A stretch of DNA of 64,000 nucleotides, taken from the NCBI RefSeq assembly GCF_019703515.2, contig NC_059373.1, positions 16,296,281 through 16,360,280 on the forward strand, read 5' to 3'. This stretch comes from Myxocyprinus asiaticus. Lineage: Eukaryota; Chordata; Actinopteri; Cypriniformes; Catostomidae. The notes beneath the pieces are model-generated. The model saw nothing but the letters and a program-made list of their open reading frames with translations. It did not search any database and was not told the DNA's origin. The first letter of the stretch is position 1; every line of letters begins with the position of its first letter. The position numbers and the translations under genes are program-made. Positions 34,899 to 46,080 of the stretch are shown one piece after another.

Positions 34899-36036
34899 TA
34901 GAGGTCGACAGACAGTGGGTTTTGCCGATTCCGATAACTAAGGTGGGAAAACAGGCCCATAGCTGATTAATCTGCTGATAGTTTTTAAAATGTATAATAT
35001 GAATGAAAACTTTCCACTCAATGTAAAATAGTGCTGAACTTGAGTAAGTAGTACTTTCCATGGCAATACTTTAATAAATTTCTTCCACACTGGTTCCTTC
35101 TTCAAAGCCTTTGACATCTGAAATGAATGAAAATATTAATGAAATTGTTACAGGTCAAATGTGTTTGTAGTTCAGCAGTAACATTAAACACTATCTTACA
35201 AAGTCAAATAGCGACTGTATGCTTCATCACTACTGACATATTTGTTATATGATTTTATTATCATATTAAATCTATAAATGATGTACAAGAAAGGGAGAGA
35301 GCTAAAGGGATAGAAATAAACTCAACTCAATTATTTTCTTTTTAAAGGTAATTTTAAAGGCTATAGTACATGTGCCCTCACATGAACACATTGTATTAAA
35401 TTACAATGTGCTCACACATGAATATCAAATTAATTTCAGATGGATATATCACGCCTGAAAAAAAAAAAAACCTCAACGGATCTGCACAAATACATGTGAT
35501 TTTTTTTTTCATTCAAAACAGCGAATTAAGAGGAAAGGTAAGGAGTTTCCATCCTTGACTTAACATTGTTCTAACCATTCGAACAGCTAATGTCCATTTG
35601 CCTATCCTCTCCACCTTGTCGGCAATGCAATTCTCCACTGCAGCGATTAGTTATAAACAAATTAATTATCAAGCCACCTTTGGTTGTCTTAAATTACTGA
35701 TTTATTGTACCATGACAATAATAATAGCGTGCATTGTATACATACCAAGGCTTTTCTCTGTCGATGTTTTAAACCTGCATTTAAAGCATCCGTCTCTATA
35801 AATAGCATAGTCACGTTGCACAACAAACTCTATGTGGAGTCAGTGATTGTATTTTATTTAACCTCTAGAGGGCACTGTTATACTGTAGAACCAAGGAGTT
35901 CAGATTGTAGAACCCTCCAGCGCCGGCCACAGAGAAATGAATCCATCCGAGTTGATTTTTTCAAATAACTGACATTTAAAAAACGCAACTATTGGCTCTG
36001 ATTAATTGGTAAACCCAATATATCGGTCAACCTCTA
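34899..36036. mobile_element. hAT-like non-autonomous element ('tagaggtcgac' ends)
   Basis: The left end TAGAGGTCGAC and the right end GTCAACCTCTA are inverted repeats with 'ccgat'-type internal motifs ('tgccgattccgataac' left, 'aatatatcggtc' right). The flanking octamers attaaaag (34891-34898) and attaaggg (36037-36044) match at six of eight positions, as expected for an aged 8-base hAT duplication. No transposase is recognisable in the 1.1 kb interior. Confidence 0.65.
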
Positions 36037-36038
36037 AT

Positions 36039-36765
36039 TAAGGGATATTTCACCCAAAAATCACTTACTCACCCTCATGCCATACTAGATGTGTATGACT
36101 TTCTGTCTTCTGCATTTTAGAAGATCTTTAGAAGAATATCTCAGCTCTACATATCCATATAGTGCAAATTAATGGTGGTAAGAACTTCACATAAAAATCA
36201 CATTAAGTCAGCATAAAAGTAATCCATACAACTCCAGTGGTTGAATCCATGTCTTCAGAAGCAATATGATAAGTGTGGGTGAGAAACAGATAAATAAGTC
36301 CTTTTTACAATAAATATACTGTACACATTCACTTTCACTTCCACGTTCTTCTTATTTATTTATTTTTTTTTTTCTTTTTTTTTTGGAAATTACAATTTTT
36401 TGTGAAATTGGCATATCGGCATATCGCCAGCTACTGGTTGGGACTGTTCAAAGGTGCAGAATTATATTAACAAAGGACTTAAATATTGATCTGTTTCTCA
36501 CCCACACCTAACATATTGCTTCAGAATATATGGGTTTAACCACTGGTGACATATGAATTACTTTTCTGCTGGCTTGATGTGGTTTTTGAAGATTCAAAAG
36601 TTCTTGCCACCATTCACTTGCATTGTGAGGACCAAAAGAGCTGAGTTATTCTAAAAATCTTCATTTGTGTTCTTTAGCTGAAAGAAAGTAATACACATCT
36701 GGGATGGCATGAGGGTGAGTAAATGATGAGAGAATTTTCACTTTTGGGTGAACTATACCTTTAAA
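36039..36765. mobile_element. Palindromic cyprinid MITE, copy 3 (complete)
   Basis: Starts 'taagggatatttcacccaaa' and ends 'tttgggtgaactataccttt'. Both arms carry the family landmarks: 'tactcaccctcatgccata' versus 'gatggcatgagggtgagtaa', and 'gtgtgggtgagaaacaga' versus 'tgtttctcacccacacc'. A T-rich insert (36355-36380) and a 'gcatatcggcatatcgcc' patch lie in the loop. Confidence 0.8.
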
Positions 36766-36839
36766 AGCAGAAATTTTTAGAAAGGCTTTTATTTTGCTTA
36801 AAGCACTTCTGTTTAAAGCAGTTCTTAAAGCATTTCTTA

Positions 36840-37215
36840 TTTTGAGCTCTTTGTGTAGATCTTTGAGGGTGCATGTGAATCAGTGAGCAGTCTCATCGAC
36901 AGTACAGGAGACAGGGCTGTATGTGTCTGATGATAGAGTGTCTCCTTTTTCTGAGTGTTCCCAGCAATTCCGCTCAATTCTCATTCTCCTCACACTTACT
37001 GTGATTGACATGAACAGTGGCAATCAGTCACATTGCAGCCAACGCGGGGCTTTGAGTAATGAGCGACGTGTCAACCTCAACCGCCCTCTACCTGTGAACA
37101 CGCTGAGCCCCCATCAATACTGAACGTCCTCGACGCAATAGCGGTTTAATGTGGACCTGCAGAGAAGCCTAGTGTGCAGCAGACTGCGGATCAGGATAGC
37201 GTGAGAGAGAAATAG
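36840..37215. promoter_or_regulatory. Candidate conserved noncoding block
   Basis: Less AT-rich, single-copy-looking sequence with several CpGs ('gccaacgcggggctttgagt', 'atgagcgacgtgtcaacc', 'cctcgacgcaatagcgg'). The 66-codon frame from 36923 has no recognisable domain. Confidence 0.3.
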
Positions 37216-37713
37216 CATGCCTAAAGGCAGGACATGTGGTATGGATTCTGAATGCTGACTGAACAGATTTCTCATCTTGTCTTTTTACCTCTTTAATCAA
37301 TATTTGGTGTGAACACTTTTGCCTTCAAAACAGCGCCAATTCTCCTACTTACACCTGGATACAGTTTTTCTTGGTTGTTGGCAGATAGGATATTCCAAGA
37401 GAGAGTAAGCAATTTCGGTTCAGTTAAGGGTATCATTCTGGCTTCATCTTATTGCCAGTGCAGAACACTAGTTTACAGTAATACAGTAGGGAAGCTTTGC
37501 AGGCAAGTAGACCAGAGGGTTTAAACTAAGGAATACTTCGGATTCAATGCAAGTGCAAATGAGAAAATTTGTAGCATAATGTTGATTACAAAAAATTATT
37601 TCAACTCATACCTCTTTTTCATTAAAAAATCGAGGTTAGAAGCAAGGCACTTACAATGAAAGTGAACAGGGCTAAGATTTCATTGTAATCTTAGTAATTC
37701 ATTGTAATCAAAT

Positions 37714-37906
37714 GGAGTGGTGGTGGCGTAGTGGACTAAAGCACTGAACTGATAAGTGGAAGGTTGTTGGTTCAATCCCCACAGCCATCACCATTGTGTC
37801 CTTGAGCAAGGCACTTCACTCCAGGTTGCTCCAGGGGGATTGTCCCTGTAATCAGGGCACTGTAAGTTGCTTTGGATAAAAGCACCTGCCAAAAGCATAA
37901 ATGTAA
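37714..37906 (+). mobile_element. HAmo-like tRNA-derived SINE
   Basis: 'gtggcgtagtggactaaagc' (A box) and GGTTCAATCC (B box) head the element. They are followed by 'ccttgagcaaggcacttcac', 'gctccagggggattgtccc' and the tail 'gctttggataaaagcacctg'. It is the best-preserved SINE of the family in the window. Confidence 0.8.
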
Positions 37907-37907
37907 A

Positions 37908-38942
37908 ATGATATTCACCCAAAAATGAAAATTCTCATAATTAACTCACCCTCATGTCTTACCAGCTGTGTATGACTTTCTTTCATCTGTGGAACAAAAA
38001 TAAAGGTTTTTAGAATAATATCTCAGCTCTGTTAGTCCTCACAATGCAAGTGAATGGTGACCAGATTTTAGAAGGACCAAAAATTACATAAAGGAGGCAT
38101 AAAAGTAATCCAGTGGTTAAATCCATATCTTCTGAAGCAATATGCTCAATATAGAAACAGATCAATATTTACATTGTTTTTTTTACTATCAATCTCCACC
38201 TTTGACCAGCCCCAACCTCTAAGTGGCTGAATGTGAAAGTGACTTCTACACCAGTATGTGGAAATGAAAGTGTAGATTTAAAGTTAAAAAAAGAACTTAA
38301 AATTGTATCCGTTTCTCACCCACACCTATTATATTGCTTTGGAAGATATAGATTTAACCACTGGTTTTACTGTCTTATGGGTTACTTATATACTGCCTTT
38401 TGGGCCTTCAAAGTTCTGGTCACAATTCACTTGCATATGAGGAATAACAGAGCTGAACTTTTTATTTAAAAAATCTTTGTTTGTTTTACAGAAGAAAGGA
38501 AGTCATACACATCTGGCATGACATGAGGGTGTAACGTTGGGTTCTTGGAGTGGAAGAGAGGAGACACAGGAGTAAATACTTTAAATCCTTTAATAACAAT
38601 CGCTGGAGTAGAACAAATGCTGGAGTGGAAACAAATGCTGGAGTGGAAACAAACAATAAAGCTCAACATGCAAACTTAACACAACATAACACTTCAAGGA
38701 CTGACAAATGAATGAACAAAACTAGAGGGTATTTAAACACAAGGAGCTAAATGAGGGAATGGAATACAGGTGCGGATGATGAAGAACAGATGGAAGTGAT
38801 GAGGGCAGTGAAACATGGGAGATGTAGTCTGGAGGAAAACTTCAAAATAAGAGTCCTTGAAGAACATGAGGGAGACAGACTGTGACAAAGGGTGAGTAAA
38901 TGATGAGAGAATTTTTATTTTTGGGTGAAGTATCCCTTTAAA
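37908..38942. mobile_element. Palindromic cyprinid MITE, copy 4, split by a solo LTR
   Basis: Left arm 'tattcacccaaaaatgaaaa' to 'ggttaaatccatatcttctg'; right arm from 38318 ('ctcacccacacctattat') to 38529 and again from 38888 ('gggtgagtaaatgatgagag') to 38942 ('gggtgaagtatcccttta'). The break in the right arm falls inside 'gagggtgagtaaa', where the LTR at 38530-38887 was inserted. Confidence 0.8.
38530..38887 (-). mobile_element. Solo LTR (358 bases) within a MITE
   Basis: On the minus strand it starts TGTCACAG and ends CGTTACA, with the TG...CA ends of an LTR. It is flanked by gaggg (38525-38529) and aaggg (38888-38892), a 5-base duplication with one mismatch. It contains a TTTAAATA TATA-like motif (complement near 38730) and an ATTAAA polyadenylation-like signal (complement near 38590), in the order expected of an LTR. 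No internal retroelement sequence or second LTR is present, so recombination between two LTRs is the simplest origin. Confidence 0.7.
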
Positions 38943-38944
38943 AG

Positions 38945-39850
38945 CAGAAATGTGAAGCTTATAATTTCATAAAAGCACTTACATGAATTCTTCTGTTAAA
39001 CTGGTGTATTATTTAAGCTGTAAAGTATTTTTTTATCGTTTCGGGTTTTAGCATTTACATTGTTACGTTGTCATGGCAACAAAGTTGAAAAATTGGATGT
39101 AACTTACACAGTGAAGAAAGTGATCGGAGCTCTGTACCTGCTTGTTTTACACACATGCACACACATTCTCAAACATTCATTCAAATCAAAAAAAGTCAGC
39201 AGGATATTTCTTCCTGTGTGAACAACATAAGCCCATTGAGCTTATTGAACACAGTGCTGCCTCCTACCAAGAGGTCAATGTTGTGCAATTAGTTTAGAGT
39301 GGAATTCACGTATATTCACTAATCAGGAACATTATGAATACATCAAACTGATTGTATTGTGCTCTTTTCAGACATGCTCACACATAACTTAGAGGAAAAC
39401 GTTTTGTGGACACATTGGCTTATGGGAGATTTGGTGACCATATTTCTTCAGTTAAAGCACATTACATGACTTCAGCACCTGCAATTTGCATAATACAAGT
39501 TCGGACACAATTAGACTCCGAATGAGTCTGTGGGATGGAGCTGAGGGTGCTCGTCTCAGAAAGTGGGGCTGTTTTGTTTGGCAAAGCAAGCGTGAGTCTG
39601 AGAGAAAGTGAGCCGTTGTGCGTACATTCGAAAACCGCCAGCTTTTACTCCTGTCATTAGCAGCGAAAACTGGGTATTTAGTAATGACTTCACACTTTCC
39701 GACACGTGGGTTAATCCATCTCTACTCAGAGTGGCTTTGTTGGAAATTGCCACGAAAAAAGGAATAAATCTCTTACAGTGCTAATCAGGAGTCAAAATTA
39801 CCTCATGAGCTTCAGTGAGAGCTCACCTACCTTACTTGTGGATGAGAGAA
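38945..39850. promoter_or_regulatory. Candidate conserved noncoding DNA
   Basis: Two non-repetitive stretches (about 39080-39320 and 39530-39850) show enhancer-like texture, for example 'cattgagcttattgaacaca', 'tgtgcaattagtttagagtg' and 'ccgacacgtgggttaatcc'. No coding frame or repeat is seen. Confidence 0.25.
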
Positions 39851-40077
39851 CAGTAAGGACTGCATGAAGTTCTCCATCAGCTTTGTCTGACAGCTCTGGG
39901 GTACTTATGATATGATGGGTTGAGGGTGCTTCCTAAGATTTTTGAGCCAAGTGTATTTTGAGTGCAACTTCCAAAAAGTTATCTTTGATAATTACGTTGC
40001 ACAATTACTGCAAGTAAAAAAAAAAAGAGTTGTCTAAAATGCTGTGGAAGAAATCACACCCACATTGCAATTTTTGT

Positions 40078-40235
40078 CTGGCCCAGCTCCGGTCCAAATA
40101 ATCTGTTTTCCCTCACCCCACATACAGCAGTGAATTACGGCCCTGCAGACAAGGGCCAGGCATGAGCCATAACTGGCCCAAATCGCAGCTGATCAGTAGT
40201 CCATAACCGGCCCTGCACTGGGCCAGAACATATAT
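40078..40235. repeat. 'ggccc'-rich dispersed repeat fragment
   Basis: 'tggcccagctccggtcc', 'acggccctgcagacaaggg', 'gccataactggccc' and 'ataaccggccctgcactggg' are alternating complementary blocks, similar in style to 21541-21735. Confidence 0.35.
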
Positions 40236-40495
40236 AATATCAATACCGAATCTCAGACTTATGTATACCACATCAACACAAGACTTTAACCAGAAACCCC
40301 ATAACTTAGCCACACCCAAGCCTCATCTAACCCAATTTCTGCACAGAATTTCTTCTCAGCCATAATATCCCCAAATCACATGTGGAATAAACTTCTAAAC
40401 AAATTAAAGGGATCAAACAACAGATAAAAAACAATACATTTGTATGATCACAGTAGTTATTTTATTGCCCCACCCTAATAGCTACATTTGTTTCT

Positions 40496-40498
<3 letters not shown>

Positions 40499-40544
<46 letters not shown>

Positions 40545-40821
40545 GGTTTAAGTGGTTTACAAGGACTTTTTTTTTAGGTTACAAACTGGTAATTACAAGT
40601 GTATTATGCTATAAATGTGGTTTATGAGGATATTTCTAGTGTCCCCATAATTTAAATCACTTAAAAAAACATACTAAATGATGTTTTATTGAAAATGTAA
40701 AAATGCAGAAAGTTTTTTGTGAGGATTAGGTTTAGGGGTAGGGTTAGGGGATAGAATCTATAGTTCATACAGTATAAAAATCAATATGTCTATGGAGAGT
40801 TCTTATAATGATAGCTGCACC

Positions 40822-40887
<66 letters not shown>
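40499..40887. repeat. GT-microsatellite-flanked dispersed repeat
   Basis: (TG)n at 40499-40540 and (GT)n then (GA)n at 40825-40887 enclose a 285-base body with 'aggttacaaactggtaatta', 'ttctagtgtccccataattt' and 'aggtttaggggtagggttag'. The same body with the same flanking microsatellites is a familiar cyprinid arrangement, so the microsatellites belong to the repeat. An 88-codon frame starting in it is spurious. Confidence 0.6.
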
Positions 40888-41507
40888 TCTAGTCAGAATT
40901 GTGCTAAACAAGTCAGTTAAAATTGCCCTGCCCTTCTTTTCTCCTCAATCGCTTCCTCCTTCCAGAGGCAAACTGAAGCCATCTCTGTGCATTAATTTCA
41001 GTCTCCTGGTTGGTGGTGTTGCATGTCAGGTGATCCTCACAGCAGTTAAGGACACAAAATTAATAAATAAATAAATACAAATCATTAAAACACAGGCATT
41101 GCTAGATACTATTTAGGGGTGCTTCAGCAGGATCGAGTGCAGGACAAGATCAGGATCTGTTGACAGACTCAACGAGAGGAGACAGCTTGTCATTCTTTTA
41201 GTTTGGCAATCTTGTTTAACGAGAAAGGAGCTGGATAAATTATTAGCAAAAGTAACTTATGACATTACAATGACATCAGGACATAATTTAACTTCGAATC
41301 ATTTGGCCATATTGTTGTCTTTTTTGTATAGTCATGCACAGCAGTTCACAAAATGATTTGCTTTGTTTTGATTTGTGGGAAAAACTCTTATAATGCTTAT
41401 ACACTGCTAAATTCTCTTGGTAGATTTGTAGACCTGCAAATATTAATAAAGTATAATTACACTTGTTTCGTTCATGAACAACTCAGTCCGTTGTCAGTGG
41501 TTTAAAT
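40888..41507. other. No gene seen
   Basis: Non-coding DNA between the GT-flanked repeat and the next MITE. Only chance frames are seen. Confidence 0.5.
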
Positions 41508-42133
41508 GGATAGTTGGTTAGAAAAGTTAAAATTCTCCCATCATTTACTCACCCTCATGCCATACCAGATGTGTATGACTTTCTTTTTTCTGCAGAACAC
41601 AAATGAAGGTTTTTGGAAGAATATTTAATCTCTGTAGGTCCATACAATGCAAGTGAATGGTGACCAGAACTCAGAAGGTCCAAAAAGGACATAAAGGCAG
41701 CATAAAATCCATAACAATCCAAAATAAATAATCCGTATGACTCCAGTGGTTAAATCCATCTTCAGAAGTGATATGATAGGTGTGGGTGAGAAATAGATCA
41801 ATATTTAAGTACTGTTTTACAATAAATCTCCACCTTAGACCATCTGTATGTGGCTGAGAATGTGAAAGTTTAGATTTACAGTAAAAATGGACTTAAATAT
41901 TGATCTGTTTCTCACACACACATATCATATCACTTCTGAAGACATGGATTTAACCACTGTAATCATATGGATTACTTTTATGCTGCCTCTATATCCTTTT
42001 TGGACCTTCAAGGTTCTCATCACCATTCACTTGCATTGTATGGACCTACAGAAAGTCATACACATCTGGGATGGCATGAGCGTGAGTAAATGATGAGAGA
42101 ATTTTCATTTTTGTGTAACCATTCCTTTAAAGA
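41508..42133. mobile_element. Palindromic cyprinid MITE, copy 5 (complete)
   Basis: Left arm 'ctcccatcatttactcaccc', 'tccatacaatgcaagtgaat'; loop-side 'aggtgtgggtgagaaat'; right arm 'atttaaccactgtaatcata', 'cattcacttgcattgtatgg', 'tgagcgtgagtaaatgatga', ending 'aaccattcctttaa'. Non-coding long hairpin. Confidence 0.8.
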
Positions 42134-42344
42134 CTCTTTTTACAAAAACAGTCACTTAACGAATCAGTGAATCAATCTTTTTGGTGAACAAATTCAAAAG
42201 AATCGAGTTAATGACAAATCGACATTATCTTAAGTTAATTCACTCAAATAAATGTGATTGGAGTGGTTTGCAGAATGACAGATAAGCATATCTGAACATT
42301 TTACAGGATGAATAAATAAATCACAAATAGCGACTGAAACTTAT

Positions 42345-43254
42345 GCTTTCCTCTGCTTTGGTTCTTCTTAGTGAAGAAATCACCTTGGAAGTCAGGAACC
42401 AATGTGTGTAAGATCTTCGATGCACTAGACAGGTTTTCTGGTCTGTACAGAAAGAGAGCGAGATGCAGATATAATAGACATTTCATAAATTGCTTATAAT
42501 AAAAAAAAAAAAGTCAAACAAAACTGAAACTTACATTTCCTTTGGCTTCATTTTTGCCAAGACAGACTTCAAGGGTGAACAAATACCCTTGGGAATGAGT
42601 AAAAGATGTTTGGTGCACTAGGCAGTTCTTGTGATCTGTATACAGAGAGAGAGATAAGCAAATATAATATCAATGTTTTTATATTGTTTACAGAAAATTT
42701 AACCCAGAAAAGCTACAGAAACCTACATTTTACTTTGATTAGCTTTTGAGAAGTAATTTTCAACATCATCTTCCCCAGGAAAAAGGATGTTCTTCGGTCT
42801 AATGAAGCATTTTATTACATTTTGGTTGGATATCATATATTTTCTCACACAGAAAAAAATAAAGATAACTTACATTCTTCTTCTTTTGACTTCTATTGGA
42901 TAATTCTCTGTCCCAGGGTCTGTGTGTTCAACATCATCTGGTAGCTTTAACCTTACTTCATTGTAATTATCTACAAAAAAAGGACTGTCCCTATCAGTCC
43001 ATTGTTTTGCACAGGCAACAATTTCAGATTAATCAACTTGACAGAACTCTGACATAGCATGTGAAATTATACAGTATGGCTTTATGAAATGTCAAGGTAA
43101 GATATTATTCTACATGTGTGGGACATGACATGTTTACTAATGAATAAACAGATATCTCGCTTGATTCGCCAACATAAACAGAATCTACAAGATTGCACTA
43201 ACCTGATGTGAATATTCTAGCAAGGTGTGGGATCCATCCTTCTCCAGGTTCTTC
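42345..43254 (-). pseudogene. Cluster of exon-like blocks: candidate host gene or pseudogene, product unknown
   Basis: Five minus-strand blocks have AG acceptors and mostly GT donors. A (43254-43203) encodes EEPGEGWIPHLARIFTS and ends one base into a codon, donor GTTAGT. B (42970-42874) resumes the codon as D and encodes NYNEVRLKLPDDVEHTD then PGTENYPIEVKRRR, donor GTAAGT. C (42798-42727) encodes IPKNILFPGEDDVENYFSKA then NQSK, donor GTAGGT. D (42635-42535) encodes SQELPSAPNIFYSFPRVFVHP, then a TGA. E (42442-42345) encodes PENLSSASKILHTLVPDFQG then DFFTKKNQSRGK. The phases A/B, B/C, C/D and C/E all agree. D and E are clearly duplicates of each other, and the GT donor of D corresponds to AT in E. 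I do not recognise the protein. The TGA in D and the altered donor of E suggest either alternative 3' exons or decay. Confidence 0.4.
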
Positions 43255-43395
43255 CTAAATTTGTATTGTCTTGACAACATCTATTTTGTTTGGTGGACAC
43301 ATACAGTACATTCATTTGTACATTACATTAAACTTTGTTTAATGCTTGTCATCTCATGTTGCTCCTGTTAATAGAAGTCCAATTATTCTCCATAC

Positions 43396-43433
43396 CTAAG
43401 TCAGTTTGTCTCAATTCCAATTTTCATTGACCC
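43396..43433 (-). other. Possible 38-base exon
   Basis: On the minus strand 'ttccctgcag' (good acceptor) precedes and GTATGG (possible donor) follows. All three frames give stops when joined to the block at 43254, so it is either untranslated, part of another transcript or a false positive. Confidence 0.2.
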
Positions 43434-43963
43434 CTGCAGGGAAGAAAAATGAAAGATATACATTAAAAATCACTAAACTGTTTTGTTTTAAGACACTGAT
43501 TCTTATGAATCATCATTATAATCACAATAATGGCTGGTGTACTACATAGATGTATACTAAAACATATATACATTTCTGCGCTTGTTATTTTAAAATCATG
43601 CTGCATTATCAGAACCTGCTAAAAATAAGATAAGCAACTGAACAATAAAGCACTGTAAATGATAACAGATTACATCACTGGAGATGTGAGATAAAGTTAC
43701 TTATGGTCAGTGTTAGGTACAACAGACTACATCTGAATAATACAGTCGATTACTGTTTCATTATGATTACATATTGATTACATTATATATGAGGCACCAC
43801 AATAAATTAGTAGCTAATTAATTAGTTTGGTAGGCCTTGTGTGATAGCGTTAAAACACTGAAAGTGTTCCTCATGTACTTAGACTACAGAAATTACAACT
43901 TACATGAAGACACAAGGATAATATCACAGTGCAATGCAGCGTTATCACAGAAACATCGCTTAC

Positions 43964-44205
43964 CTCGCAGCACTCATGGAAGAAAAAAGAGGCACACAGA
44001 CACACATGCCTGTGTGGTTTTGATTCACATTTGGCAGGAATACATAGTGCAACAGCAGTTTAAATGTGAACACCCAACGGCCAACGGTCTGGATGTAGAA
44101 AAGAAAGTCCCGCCTTAAATGTAAAAGATCCAATCACATTTTAGATTCAGACATCGCCTGTCAGTCAACTTGTACGCGCATGCGCTTTAGCTGAGCCACT
44201 CAGAA
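43964..44205 (-). promoter_or_regulatory. Candidate promoter and first exon with ATG and splice donor
   Basis: The minus strand carries GCGCATGCGC (complement near 44174-44183, an NRF1-type palindrome) and GGCGGGACTTTC (complement near 44105-44116, a GC box joined to a kappa-B-like site). Then ATGAGTGCTGCGAG runs directly into GTAAGC at 43963, a good donor. CpG content is above the neighbourhood. The open phase left by this exon does not fit block A directly, so a link to the cluster below is unproven. Confidence 0.3.
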
Positions 44206-44219
44206 TTTTTTTTTTTTTT

Positions 44220-46080
44220 TAAGTTTTCTGAGCTAAAGAAGCACAATTTATGATAACTGTGTAGTCAGATATTACTGCTGAATTTAAATTTGTACTTTAA
44301 ATGGAATCTTGATCAATCTTGACCTATTTTTAATAAATATCAAACATTTTCGATATTTAACAAATGTGATGGAAAAAATAAATATATACAAACATGGGTC
44401 ATGCAGGTGGCTTACGAAAGACTTATAACAATTTTTTTGATTATTAATTATTCTAACATTTATTAAAATAAATATTTCTAAGAAGTAAAATAAAATCTAG
44501 GGATCCATTTAAATATATAAATATATATATATAAACAATCAACCCACCAACAATCGGCCCTCATGTTGTTTGCCGTCATGTATGCAGTGCCAGACGTGGC
44601 CAATCTTTGGCTGACAGGACGCATGCTGTTGCCATCATAAGGCCATCAGTGCCAGCTTGAGGCCACATTCGGGCTAAGTTCATCTGCTATTTGGTCAGTC
44701 TAGTTGAGTCACACCTTCCACAGATAATTTGGTGTGAAATCCTCCCAAAATATGACAACCCCTTCACCCCCATTATCAAAACGTCAATGCTGCTATTTTC
44801 CATAAAACTAAAGAGGTGGTTATCACTAGCTGTCAAGTTCAGTTGCAATTTTGATTGGTTAATTAAAAAAAAAAAAATTTACTATTAAGTTTGCATTTTA
44901 ACCCAGGCCCCCTTGCACACTCAACAAAAAGGTAAGATTTTACAACATTAGTTTATACAACCTAGTCTCGTAGATTGAACGTTACTATAACCACATTTTT
45001 GTAAACTGATTTTACATGTTAAATTCTACGTTTTGTCGCAGTTTCCTGGTGAATTTAACACTAGAGGTGCTACAACAACAGTGGTTTATTAACTTTCACA
45101 CAAATCACAAGTACAACAGCTGATTATGACTTTATAAACACTTTTTTTGCACTGTTACTCACCACTATGTTATGATATCCAAACACTTGTATTACAAACT
45201 CACCTACATTTACACACTTATTCCAATGTGAATAGCTTCCTCGGTATCTCACCTGATAGAATGTTGGACATTGGACTCTGAAGTAAGCATTGTGAGACCA
45301 GTGAAGCACACAAGCTGACACGTGAGAAGTGACATGAGATGATGTGGTTGCTTCAGAAAATGTTCTTTTTTAATTTCTCATTTTGTTTTTGAACACATCT
45401 GTTAGGTTTGGTTGGTTAAGAGCAAGGATGTCTTTTTTTTTTTTTTTGTCTACCTATTATTTGATTTTAGATCACTATTGTTTAGGTTTATGTTAAAGTT
45501 TTAGGTTAAGGAGGTATGTTTAAAATCTCCATTTAATATTTACCTAAAAAAACCTCGTCTGATTATGACACTTCACTCACTTCTGGGGCCTCCACTGGAC
45601 ATTTCACTGGGAAACTGCAGCCAAACATGTAATAAGGCACGTAATTTTGTTTTGCTAAAATGTTGCCATGGTCATGTAATGTTCATGAGTTTATGCATTA
45701 GGTATTATGAACTTACAATGAACAATAGTATTTCATAGCATATGTTAATGTTATTATCAAAATACTATTGTTTATTGTTTGTTCGTGAAAGTTCATAATG
45801 CATTAAATAATGTCATACAACTTTCAGTGTGAAAAATATACTAATCTATGTAGAAACCGGCATTAATGAAGATTAATAAATGCTGTAACTGTATTGTTCA
45901 TTGTTAATTTATGTTAACTATTTTTGTGAACTGATTTTAACGTAAACAATCTTGTTATAAAGTTATAAATGAAAAACTACCCCTAGACTAATGCATCTTA
46001 CAGTTATTTTAGGAATTACTAAGTTTTTTTAAGAGAAAAAAATGTGTATGATGTTCACAGTCATTTTGGCTATATACAAT
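44220..46080. other. No gene seen; repeat fragments
   Basis: A T run lies at 44205-44220. A ggcca-rich patch at 44545-44690 ('gtggccaatctttggctgac') resembles those at 21.6 and 40.1 kb. A decayed tRNA-like patch occurs at 45232-45300 ('tagcttcctcggtatctcac'). 45640-45960 has MITE-like 'gttaatg' and 'aacaatagta' inverted motifs. Confidence 0.4.

Noticed and set aside
40725..40755. Telomere-like 'ttaggtttaggggtagggtt' run
   Set aside because: Part of the body of the GT-flanked dispersed repeat.
43837..44118. 93-codon plus-strand frame
   Set aside because: Antisense to the candidate promoter and first exon; no domain recognised and no splice context.
45232..45300. Possible tRNA-like gene ('tcctcggtatctcacctgat')
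   Set aside because: No acceptable B box or acceptor stem; at most a decayed tRNA-derived repeat.
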